Source: a virus
Virus record (IMG/VR): IMGVR_UViG_3300021963_000220
Location: 1 to 44,654 of that record
DNA length: 44,654 bases
Direction: 5' to 3' (one strand)
The notes under the pieces: model-generated
Database searches by the model: none
Seen by the model: only the letters and a program-made list of their open reading frames with translations
Told to the model about the DNA's origin: nothing
Translations under genes and position numbers: made by a program
Shown: one piece after another, positions 23,290-30,520 of the stretch
How positions within the stretch are numbered: position 1 is the first letter of the stretch
Layout: each line of letters begins with the position of its first letter

Positions 23290-24388
23290 TAAGAATTACG
23301 ATTATTTAATAGTCGGCGCAGGTTTTTACGGCTCAGTTTGTGCATACGAACTGAGCCGTTTAGGCAAGAAAGTACTCGTGATTGATAAAAGAAATCATAT
23401 CGGTGGAAACGCGTATACTAAAAAAGTAAACGACATTGATGTTCATCAATACGGAGCTCATATATTTCACACGAATGATAAAGTTATATGGCAGTGGATC
23501 CAGCAATTTGGAGAATTTAACAATTTTAAAAATTCACCAATAGCTAATTATAAAGATGAGATGTATTCTCTTCCATTTTCAATGTGGACTTTTTATAAAT
23601 TATGGGGAACTAAAACACCAGAGGAAGCTAAAAAAATTATAGATTCACAAAGATACACTGGTCCGATTACAAATTTAGAAGAACAAGCGCTTTCTTTAGT
23701 AGGCACAGATATTTACGAAAAGCTAATTAAAGGTTACACTGAAAAGCAGTGGAAGAAATCAGCTAAACTTTTACCAGCTTCAATAATTAAAAGATTGCCA
23801 GTACGTTTTACATGGGATAATAATTATTTTAATGACAAATATCAGGGCATTCCAATCGATGGCTACACTAGTCTATTTGAAAAAATGTTAGAAGGTATAG
23901 ACGTAGAATTAAATCAAGATTATCTAAAAGACAGAGATTATTGGAATTCTAAAGCAGATAAAATAATTTACACAGGACCAATAGATGCCTATTTTAATTA
24001 CAAGTATGGCGATTTAGAATATAAGACAGTCAATTTTGTAACAGAGACCATAGAAAATAAAGACTTTCAAGGTAATGCTGTTGTAAATTATACAGATGCG
24101 ACTATTCCATATACAAGAATTATAGAGCATAAGCATTTTAATTTTAAAAATCAAAAAGATACAGTAGTTTCTTGGGAATATCCAGTAGACTACAGAAGAG
24201 GCGTTGAACCTTATTATCCGGTCAATGATACGCGTAACGCATCTATTTTTAAAAAATATAAACAAAGCGCAAGTAATATAAAAAATATATTTTTTGGTGG
24301 AAGATTAGCAGAATACAAGTACTATGACATGCATCAAGTTATAGCATCTGCTTTGTCAGATTTAAAAACCAATACATTTTTTAAATAA
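23282..24388 (+). CDS. glf: UDP-galactopyranose mutase
   Basis: This 368-residue flavoenzyme converts UDP-galactopyranose to UDP-galactofuranose. Family marks are the FAD-binding start YLIVGAGFYGSVCAYELSR, then VIDKRNHIGGNAYT, VHQYGAHIFHTNDK (matching EYGxHIFHT of Glf), YTEKQWKKS, RLPVRFTWDNNYFNDKYQG and the late GGRLAEYKYYDM, which carries a substrate-contacting arginine. Length matches bacterial Glf (about 370-390). It overlaps the glycosyltransferase gene by eight bases, so the two are almost certainly partners. Phage-borne mutases are uncommon in T4-like core genomes, so this looks like an acquired module. Confidence 0.9.
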   Translation: MLNKNYDYLIVGAGFYGSVCAYELSRLGKKVLVIDKRNHIGGNAYTKKVNDIDVHQYGAHIFHTNDKVIWQWIQQFGEFNNFKNSPIANYKDEMYSLPFSMWTFYKLWGTKTPEEAKKIIDSQRYTGPITNLEEQALSLVGTDIYEKLIKGYTEKQWKKSAKLLPASIIKRLPVRFTWDNNYFNDKYQGIPIDGYTSLFEKMLEGIDVELNQDYLKDRDYWNSKADKIIYTGPIDAYFNYKYGDLEYKTVNFVTETIENKDFQGNAVVNYTDATIPYTRIIEHKHFNFKNQKDTVVSWEYPVDYRRGVEPYYPVNDTRNASIFKKYKQSASNIKNIFFGGRLAEYKYYDMHQVIASALSDLKTNTFFK

Positions 24389-24438
24389 TTCAATAGAAAC
24401 AATTAAGCCTTTTTAAATATAACCTGAAAAATAAGAAC

Positions 24439-24906
24439 ATGGCAAACATAGACAACGAATGCAAAGATTTAGAAGTTAATGACTTCTATGATGAATCTAC
24501 GACCCATTTAGCAGATATAATGGAGCATCAAAAAGAGATGCAGGAAAAGACTTATGGAATTAAGTTTGAAGATATGACAATTAGAGAAGTCATGAATTTT
24601 TGGCATGTAAATACGCATGCTGTGATTGATGAAATTCACGAGATGACAGACGCTTTAGGTGGTATTAAAGACGGTAGCGGTAACGCAGTTTGGAAATACT
24701 GGAAAAAAGATTTCGCCAAGTATGACACTTTAAAAGTTGCAGATCTTTCTGAAGGTGATAAAAAAGAATTGTATATGGAATGGATCGATATTCTGCATTT
24801 CTTTATCAATTACGCAGCTTCCATTGGCTTAGACGCGAAAACAGCATATAACTATTACTTCACAAAGGCAGCTGAAAATAAAGCACGCCAACAACGCGGA
24901 TATTAA
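24439..24906 (+). CDS. gp56: dCTPase/dUTPase gp56-like
   Basis: This 155-residue all-helical nucleotide pyrophosphatase is related to T4 gp56 (171 residues), which removes dCTP and dUTP so that modified cytosine can be used. Strong matches are DEIHEMTDALGG (the ExxE metal helix), WKYWKKDFAKYD (T4: WKKWKARYIE), MEWIDILHFFINYAASIGLD (ExxD helix; T4: FELVDIFHFVLNMF) and the end ENKARQQRGY (T4: ENFARQDRGY). In this genome it stands between the sugar genes and DNA polymerase. It supports the idea that the phage uses an altered pyrimidine and excludes the normal one from its DNA. Confidence 0.85.
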   Translation: MANIDNECKDLEVNDFYDESTTHLADIMEHQKEMQEKTYGIKFEDMTIREVMNFWHVNTHAVIDEIHEMTDALGGIKDGSGNAVWKYWKKDFAKYDTLKVADLSEGDKKELYMEWIDILHFFINYAASIGLDAKTAYNYYFTKAAENKARQQRGY

Positions 24907-24907
24907 C

Positions 24908-26326
24908 ATGCTATTAGACATTGAACAAAGAGAGAAGGAAATTATAGTTTCATATTTCAACAAAGAAGGCACAGTAGATTTTAAACGTTATCCAATAACA
25001 CAATTTAAAAATTGGTATGTTTGTGATCCTAAAGAAGCTGGTGCTAGTCGAGATTTTAAAAACTGGGATGGACGTTCAGTGAAACTTTCACAAGCTAGAC
25101 AATTTAATAAATTTTCATTAGTTTATTTTATGGATGGCTTACCAGAAAAAGACAAAGAAGTTATTTACGAATACAATTCACCTAGAACATATTTCGTCGA
25201 TATTGAAACTGAAATTGTCGATGGCTTTCCAAAGGCCGAAGAAGCTAAATCAAGAATCTTAGCTTTTTCTATAGTTACACCAGACAAAAAGGTAATCGTA
25301 TTAGGTTTAGAAGACTTAGAGTCTGATAAAATTAAAAAGATTGAAGATGACACTAATGAATACATGAAAAAATTTGGTGATGAGTGGACCTTTCAATATA
25401 TTAAATTTAAAACAGAGTATGACATGGTTTATACTTTCGTTTATAAATTTATGCCTAAGTTTCCTATGATGACTGGCTGGAACTTCATTAACTATGACTG
25501 GCAGTATATTGTAAATCGATGTAAACATCTACAGATCGATATAGTTGGTTCGTCCAGGACAGGATCATTAGATCCAGAAGACAGTAGACCATTACACATG
25601 GGAATTCTAGATTACATGCAGCTATATGACAAATACGATAGATCTGTTAAAGTAAAAGAGTCAAACTCTTTGGATTACGTTTCTAGTCAAGTATTAGGTA
25701 CTAACAAGATTAAATTCACAGGATCATTACAAGATTTATATAGAGATAACTTTACTAAGTACATCTACTATAACGTAATTGACTCCATCTTAGTTTATTA
25801 CATTGATAAAAAATTAAAATCAATGGATGTACTTATTACTCTTGCATCTATTACAAAAATGCCATTATATAAAGCAGCTTCACCGGTAGCAGTAACTGAA
25901 GCCTTGATTGCAAGAAAAATTGCGTCTGAAGGTAAACGTATTGGAACTGAAGCCAGAGAAGATAATAAAAAAGAAGGTCAATTTGCTGGAGCATTTGTTA
26001 AAGAGCCTATCGTTGGTTTTTATGAAGGAGTAAGTGCATTTGACTACGCTTCACTATATCCATCTATTATGAGGCAGTTTAATGTTTCTCCAGATGCTTT
26101 TATCGAAAAGGTGCCATCTTCTAAAATAGAAGAAAGACGTAAAGATAAAAATGTTATTGTTTGTGAAAACGGAGTTGTTTATAAAAACGAAGATTCTATT
26201 CTTAAAAAAATATTATCAGATCTTTATTCACAGCGAAAAGAGTATAAGGGAATGTCCTATGAATATTTTCACAAAGCAGAAGAAATAAAAAAGAAAATAA
26301 AAGCACTTGAAAAAGCAGGTCAATAA
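24908..26326 (+). CDS. gp43A: DNA polymerase, N-terminal part (exonuclease plus motif A)
   Basis: This 472-residue fragment of a family B polymerase covers the N-terminal domain, 3'-5' exonuclease and first part of the palm. Exonuclease motifs are FVDIETE (Exo I), GWNFINYDWQYI (Exo II) and YNVIDSILVYY (Exo III). Motif A is SAFDYASLYPSIMRQFN, matching T4 TSLYPSIIRQVN. The frame ends in the fingers helix region (LYSQRKEYKGMSYEYFH) with a short helical extension, before motif B. The remainder is encoded separately at 30520-31716. Both halves carry all expected motifs, so the pair is probably an active split enzyme. It begins one base after gp56. Confidence 0.92.
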   Translation: MLLDIEQREKEIIVSYFNKEGTVDFKRYPITQFKNWYVCDPKEAGASRDFKNWDGRSVKLSQARQFNKFSLVYFMDGLPEKDKEVIYEYNSPRTYFVDIETEIVDGFPKAEEAKSRILAFSIVTPDKKVIVLGLEDLESDKIKKIEDDTNEYMKKFGDEWTFQYIKFKTEYDMVYTFVYKFMPKFPMMTGWNFINYDWQYIVNRCKHLQIDIVGSSRTGSLDPEDSRPLHMGILDYMQLYDKYDRSVKVKESNSLDYVSSQVLGTNKIKFTGSLQDLYRDNFTKYIYYNVIDSILVYYIDKKLKSMDVLITLASITKMPLYKAASPVAVTEALIARKIASEGKRIGTEAREDNKKEGQFAGAFVKEPIVGFYEGVSAFDYASLYPSIMRQFNVSPDAFIEKVPSSKIEERRKDKNVIVCENGVVYKNEDSILKKILSDLYSQRKEYKGMSYEYFHKAEEIKKKIKALEKAGQ

Positions 26327-26391
26327 GCTCATACATATTTAACAATAATATATAACTAACACCAACAAAAAACAAAAATCTTTACACAAAC

Positions 26392-27369
26392 ATGAGCAAT
26401 ATTTTTCAAAAAAGAGTAAATATTTTACCATACGAATACCCTTCTTTATTAGCATATAAGGATGCAATCAGACACTCATATTGGATCCATACTGAATTTA
26501 ATTTTACAACAGATATTGATGATTTTAAAACTAAAATCACAGATCAAGAACGAGAAGTAATTAAAAGATCGATGTTGGCTATTGCACAAATCGAGGTAAA
26601 TGTTAAAACATTTTGGGCAGATCTTTATAAGAGAATGCCTATCACAGAAATCGGAGATGTTGGTATGACATTTGCAGAATCTGAAGTAAGACACAAAGAC
26701 GCGTACGCTCAATTACTACGAGTTTTAGGTCTTGAAGAAGAATTCCAAAGTGTTGTAGAAATTCCAGCAATTAAAGATAGAATTGCATACCTATCAAAAT
26801 ATTTAGACGGCACAAGAAGCAAAGACAATAAAATGTACACAAAATCAGTGTTATTGTTTTCTTTATTTATTGAACACGTGAGTCTATTTAGTCAATTTTT
26901 AATCATGATGAGTTTTAACAAAGAGAAAAACCTATTTAAAGGTATTTCAAATGTAGTTGAAGCTACTTCAAAAGAAGAAGAAATTCATGGTAATTTTGGT
27001 TCAGAACTTATTAACATTATCAAAGAAGAAAATCCAGAATGGTTCGACGAAGATTTTGAACAATTAATTGATTCCGCATGTAAGAAAGCTTATATTGCCG
27101 AATGTAAGATTTTAGACTGGATCTTTGAGAAGGGTGAATTAAGCTTCTTGTCAAAAAACACGATTCAACAGTTTATTCAAAACAGATTTAACAATTCATT
27201 ACAAAGAATTGGTATGAAACCTGTATTTGATGTAGATTTTCAAGAGATTGAAAAGACGTTATGGTTCGATGTAGAAATTCTTTCAACCAAAGAAGGCGAT
27301 TTCTTTTACAAAAAACAAATCGATTATAACAAAAAAAGCAAGTCTATTACAGAAGACGATTTATTCTAA
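26392..27369 (+). CDS. nrdB: Ribonucleotide reductase class I small subunit (NrdB)
   Basis: The 325-residue radical-generating subunit has its diiron-site residues in place: Asp in FWADLYKRM, the E-x-x-H-x-x-x-Y of SEVRHKDAYAQL (iron ligands and the radical tyrosine), Glu in LFIEHVSLF, and the second E-x-x-H in KEEEIHGNF. The C-terminal tail, SITEDDLF, is the type of peptide that docks on the large subunit. It lies with nrdA inside the interval that separates the polymerase halves, so the pair may have arrived as one insertion. The leader is AT-rich with ATATATAAC at about 26349-26357. Confidence 0.93.
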   Translation: MSNIFQKRVNILPYEYPSLLAYKDAIRHSYWIHTEFNFTTDIDDFKTKITDQEREVIKRSMLAIAQIEVNVKTFWADLYKRMPITEIGDVGMTFAESEVRHKDAYAQLLRVLGLEEEFQSVVEIPAIKDRIAYLSKYLDGTRSKDNKMYTKSVLLFSLFIEHVSLFSQFLIMMSFNKEKNLFKGISNVVEATSKEEEIHGNFGSELINIIKEENPEWFDEDFEQLIDSACKKAYIAECKILDWIFEKGELSFLSKNTIQQFIQNRFNNSLQRIGMKPVFDVDFQEIEKTLWFDVEILSTKEGDFFYKKQIDYNKKSKSITEDDLF

Positions 27370-27389
27370 AAAACAAAACATAAAATTAA

Positions 27390-29015
27390 ATGGATTATAA
27401 GAAATACTACTGGCTAAATGAAGACAGTCGCACATTTTTATCAAGAGGCTACATCACTGAAACGCCTGAACAAAGAATCAAGGACATTGCTAACAAAGCA
27501 GAAAAGTATTTAAAAATTGAAGGTTTTGCTAACAAATTCGAAGACTACATGTCTAGAGGATTTTACAGTCTTTCAACACCAGTTTGGATTAACTTCGGAA
27601 AAGACAAAGGACTTCCAATTAGCTGTTACGGATCAAATGTCGATGATACTTTAGATAGTATCTTAAATGGTTCTAGAGAAATTGGAATGATGAGTAAATA
27701 TGGAGGTGGAACTTCAATTTTCTTAGGAAACATTAGAGAAAGAGGAGCTAAAATTTCTACAGGTGGAACAGCAGACGGTCCGGTTCACTACGCTAGGATG
27801 TATGACACTACAGTTGATGTGTGTAAACAATCAGAAGCAAGAAGAGGTGCATGTGCAGCTTGGTTACCAGTAGAACACAATGATATTTTAGAATTCTTGG
27901 ATATGGGAACAGAAGGAAATCCTATCCAAAATTTACAATACGGAGTTACTGTAACTGATAAATGGCTTGAAGAAATGAAAGCTGGAGATGCAGAAAAACG
28001 TAAAATTTGGGCTAAAGTAATTCAAAGACGTAATGAGTTTGGTTTTCCTTACATTATGTTTAAAGATAATTCCAACAACAATTCACCATACAAAGCATTA
28101 GGACTTGAAATCACAGCTTCAAACTTATGTTCTGAAATTCAATTACCAACAGACTCTTTTAATTCTTTCGTATGTTGTTTAGGTTCTATTAACCTATTAC
28201 ATTGGGATGAATTAAAAGACACAGATGCCATTGAAATCTACACATTGTTCTTAAACGCAGTAATGGATGAGTTTGTTAAGAAATCTTACAATATGCCAGG
28301 AATGTCAAGAGCACATAGATTTGCATCTCAACATAGAGCATTAGGCGTAGGTGTATTAGGTTATCACTCTTTATTCCAATCTAAATTAATTGAATTTGAA
28401 TCATTAGAAGCAAAGCAATTAAATTATCAGATCTTTAAAACACTTAAAGAAAAAACTGAATCAGCCTCTAAATTTTTACATGACGAAAGAGGTTATACTT
28501 CTTTAAGAGAAGGATTTGCAAATACAACTTTAGTTGCAATTGCTCCAACAAAATCAAGTTCATTTATCCATGGTCAAGTTTCAATGGGAATTGAGCCAAT
28601 TAAATCTAATTATTTTGTAAAAGATTTAGCTAAATCTAAAACAATCTATAAGAATCCTTTCTTAATTCAAGAATTAGAAAAGTATGGCTTAAATACAACA
28701 GACGTTTGGGAAGGAATCTTAAAGAAAGATGGTTCAGTTCAACACTTAGATTTTCCAACTAAAGCAGTTTTTAAATCATTTATTGAAATTACACCAAGAG
28801 AGTTAATTACACAAGCTGCTCAAAGACAGCAGTTCATTGATCAATCACAATCTTTAAATTTAATGATTCATCCAAGTGTACCGGCTAAAGATATTAATCA
28901 ATTGTATTTAGCAGCACACGAAGAAGGTGTTAAAACTTTATATTATCAATTTAGTCAAAGTTCAGCACAATCATTCGCAAGAGACATTCTTGAATGCAGC
29001 AGCTGTGAGGCATAG
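27390..29015 (+). CDS. nrdA: Ribonucleotide reductase class I large subunit (NrdA), short form
   Basis: The 541-residue catalytic subunit makes deoxynucleotides. Active-site residues are present: Cys in ISCYGSNVDD, the N-x-C-x-E of SNLCSEIQL, Cys in CCLGSINL, the radical-transfer tyrosines in TLYYQFSQ, and a redox-active CSSC at the C-terminus for reduction by thioredoxin. T4 NrdA has 754 residues. This one starts directly in the catalytic domain and lacks the N-terminal ATP-cone, so dATP feedback at that site is probably absent. It follows nrdB by 20 bases and is followed by a structured terminator region. Confidence 0.93.
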   Translation: MDYKKYYWLNEDSRTFLSRGYITETPEQRIKDIANKAEKYLKIEGFANKFEDYMSRGFYSLSTPVWINFGKDKGLPISCYGSNVDDTLDSILNGSREIGMMSKYGGGTSIFLGNIRERGAKISTGGTADGPVHYARMYDTTVDVCKQSEARRGACAAWLPVEHNDILEFLDMGTEGNPIQNLQYGVTVTDKWLEEMKAGDAEKRKIWAKVIQRRNEFGFPYIMFKDNSNNNSPYKALGLEITASNLCSEIQLPTDSFNSFVCCLGSINLLHWDELKDTDAIEIYTLFLNAVMDEFVKKSYNMPGMSRAHRFASQHRALGVGVLGYHSLFQSKLIEFESLEAKQLNYQIFKTLKEKTESASKFLHDERGYTSLREGFANTTLVAIAPTKSSSFIHGQVSMGIEPIKSNYFVKDLAKSKTIYKNPFLIQELEKYGLNTTDVWEGILKKDGSVQHLDFPTKAVFKSFIEITPRELITQAAQRQQFIDQSQSLNLMIHPSVPAKDINQLYLAAHEEGVKTLYYQFSQSSAQSFARDILECSSCEA

Positions 29016-29023
29016 AAGATCCG

Positions 29024-29111
29024 GTGGCTTGAAACACAGCCACGTTTTAGGACCGTTTTAGTTAACGGGTTGGGCAGGAAACAAGTTCGCTACTATTCCT
29101 GCCCTTTTTTT
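29024..29111 (+). terminator. Structured 3' region with three stem-loops ending in a terminator
   Basis: Three hairpins follow nrdA: GTGGCT/AGCCAC (29024-29043), CCGTT/AACGG (29053-29068), and GGGCAGGAA/TTCCTGCCC (29072-29104) with a seven-base T-run. The last is a standard terminator. AGGACCG (29049-29055) between the first two also occurs at the same relative place in the structure at 29642-29708. It could be a stable 3' end or a small RNA. Confidence 0.75.
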
Positions 29112-29123
29112 ATGTTTTAAGGA

Positions 29124-29133
29124 GATATATAAT
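29124..29133 (+). promoter_or_regulatory. GATATATAAT box
   Basis: An exact copy of the candidate late element, between the nrdA terminator and the small cargo-type gene, 71 bases before its ATG. A host-type -7 box lies closer to the same gene, so it may be expressed both early and late. Confidence 0.4.
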
Positions 29134-29175
29134 AAAATAATCTTAAATATATTTTTTTATTTCATATAAATTAAT

Positions 29176-29183
29176 TATATTTG
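29176..29183 (+). promoter_or_regulatory. Bacteroidota-type -7 box (TATATTTG)
   Basis: An exact TAnnTTTG box 21 bases before the ATG at 29205. The -33 position has TTT instead of TTG. It follows a terminator, which supports a real promoter here. Confidence 0.55.
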
Positions 29184-29204
29184 TATATCAAAAACAACAA
29201 AATT

Positions 29205-29633
29205 ATGAAACACATTAAACTATTTGAACAATTTATTGATGAATCCAACGACATGTCTCTTCAATCCGCAGCTGGAAATGGAAGATCAATTGGAAGATAT
29301 AATGGACCTACTGGTGCTTCTGCAGAATGGAAAGATAACCAAACTGTTATTTCAAATAAATCAGAGTATTCTACTGAAATTCTAACAAATGCTGCATCGG
29401 CATTAAGAGATCTTGGTATTCAAGTAAAAGAAAAATCAATACAAGATGGTATATTAACAACTGAATTCGGAGGCTCAACGTGGACGTATCAATTTAAAAG
29501 TGGTAAATGGACTGCTACCGTTACAGATTCTAACGGTACTGCAGAAGCCCCAAAAGACATTTATGAATTTATCAGATTTATGGTCGCGCGAAAATATATA
29601 AAATTTAAAGATAAATTAGTAGGACGTAAATAA
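29205..29633 (+). CDS. Putative packaged internal protein between the polymerase halves
   Basis: The ATG at 29205 is chosen. The frame stays open to a TTG at 29181, but that lies inside the promoter box. The 142-residue protein begins MKHIKLFEQFIDES, nearly the same targeting-type N-terminus as the gene at 15486, with a consensus cut IDE|S after residue 13. The rest is mixed alpha/beta (GILTTEFGGSTWTYQFKSGKW). It has its own promoter and terminator, so it forms an independent unit within the nrd-clamp segment. I infer a head-packaged, injected protein. Its mature function is unknown. Confidence 0.65.
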   Translation: MKHIKLFEQFIDESNDMSLQSAAGNGRSIGRYNGPTGASAEWKDNQTVISNKSEYSTEILTNAASALRDLGIQVKEKSIQDGILTTEFGGSTWTYQFKSGKWTATVTDSNGTAEAPKDIYEFIRFMVARKYIKFKDKLVGRK

Positions 29634-29641
29634 AGAACCAC

Positions 29642-29708
29642 TCCTCAGGATAGAATCGGAGGACCGACTCATAAGAGTTTCAACCTGTCAGTAATGGCAG
29701 GTTTTTTT
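29642..29708 (+). terminator. Structured 3' region with terminator before the clamp gene
   Basis: TCCTC/GAGGA (29642-29663) and ACTC/GAGT (29667-29678) hairpins precede a terminator, AACCTGTC/GGCAGGTT (29682-29703, one G-T pair), with a T-run. AGGACCG recurs at 29660-29666. The order of parts mirrors the region after nrdA. Confidence 0.75.
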
Positions 29709-29770
29709 ATGAAACAAAATGACTAATTCAATTATAATGCTTAAATAATTTAATTTAAACACAAAAAAAC

Positions 29771-30520
29771 ATGAAAGTAGTTATTAACAAAGTAGATCAG
29801 AACAACTTTGTAGCATTCATTAATCGTTTAAGAGTTATTGATTCTTTTGTCTATTTCAAAATTAAAGACGAACAAATCATCTCTTCAGCTTATTTGCCAC
29901 AACGTGACGCTGTAAAACACCACACGCTTCCAATTTCAGAAGTATTTCAAATTGATGCTAGTCAATTAACAACAGACAAAGACCTTAAAGTGGCTTTCTT
30001 TGATGCTGGTAAAATTATCGAAGCATTCAAACAATTTGAATACGATTCTATTCAAGCAGAAATTGAATTCGTAGAAAACGATGAAGACTGTGTAGCTTCT
30101 ACATTTAAAATCTTTAATGACGAGTTAGAAATCGTTTTAGCTTGTTCAGAACCATCTTTAGGTTACAAAGACTTAACAGAGTCTCAATTACAAAATATCT
30201 TCATGACTGAAGGTGCTGAAGTTAACTTTGATTTATCATTCACTGATACATCTAAGATTAAATCTCTTTTCAACTTAGATAAAGATGAGACTTTTGCAAT
30301 TTCAACTTCTAAAGAAGGTGTTCGTATTAAAGGTAAATCTTACAACAAATTAATCAATTCAACTAGCGTTTCTAAGGCTAATGTGACTGTTTACAAAAAG
30401 TATTTGAACTTGTTTGACAAAGAAGATTATTCTACTTATGTCTTTAACAATAGAGTAGTTTTACGCTCTAAAGACTCAAACACTCTTTTAACAATCGCAA
30501 CTTGCCAAAGCACTGATTAA
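29771..30520 (+). CDS. gp45: Sliding clamp gp45
   Basis: The 249-residue protein (T4 gp45: 228) has the repeated beta pattern of a trimeric clamp. ETFAISTSKEGVRIKGKSYNK parallels T4 DTIAITVKEGKIVINGFNK, and an acidic, strand-rich N-terminal half precedes it. It tethers the polymerase and, in T4-like phages, also activates late transcription through gp33 and gp55. Its TAA shares a base with the ATG of the polymerase C-terminal half, so clamp and polymerase half are translationally coupled. Clamp-loader genes 44 and 62 are not in the window. Identity rests on weak similarity plus strong context. Confidence 0.72.
   Translation: MKVVINKVDQNNFVAFINRLRVIDSFVYFKIKDEQIISSAYLPQRDAVKHHTLPISEVFQIDASQLTTDKDLKVAFFDAGKIIEAFKQFEYDSIQAEIEFVENDEDCVASTFKIFNDELEIVLACSEPSLGYKDLTESQLQNIFMTEGAEVNFDLSFTDTSKIKSLFNLDKDETFAISTSKEGVRIKGKSYNKLINSTSVSKANVTVYKKYLNLFDKEDYSTYVFNNRVVLRSKDSNTLLTIATCQSTD

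Noticed and set aside
29016-29110. Possible tRNA after nrdA (GGTTGGGCAGG... with GTTCGC)
   Set aside because: There is no acceptor stem or anticodon arm. The pairing fits three simple hairpins and a terminator.
29181-29204. Upstream TTG start extending the small cargo protein by eight residues
   Set aside because: The extension lies inside the TATATTTG promoter box, and the ATG at 29205 gives the shared MKHI targeting-type N-terminus.
26327-30519. Homing endonuclease, intron or intein explaining the polymerase split
   Set aside because: No GIY-YIG, HNH or LAGLIDADG motif, intron-like core or intein splice residues were seen. The intervening genes are nrdB, nrdA, a cargo-type protein and the clamp.
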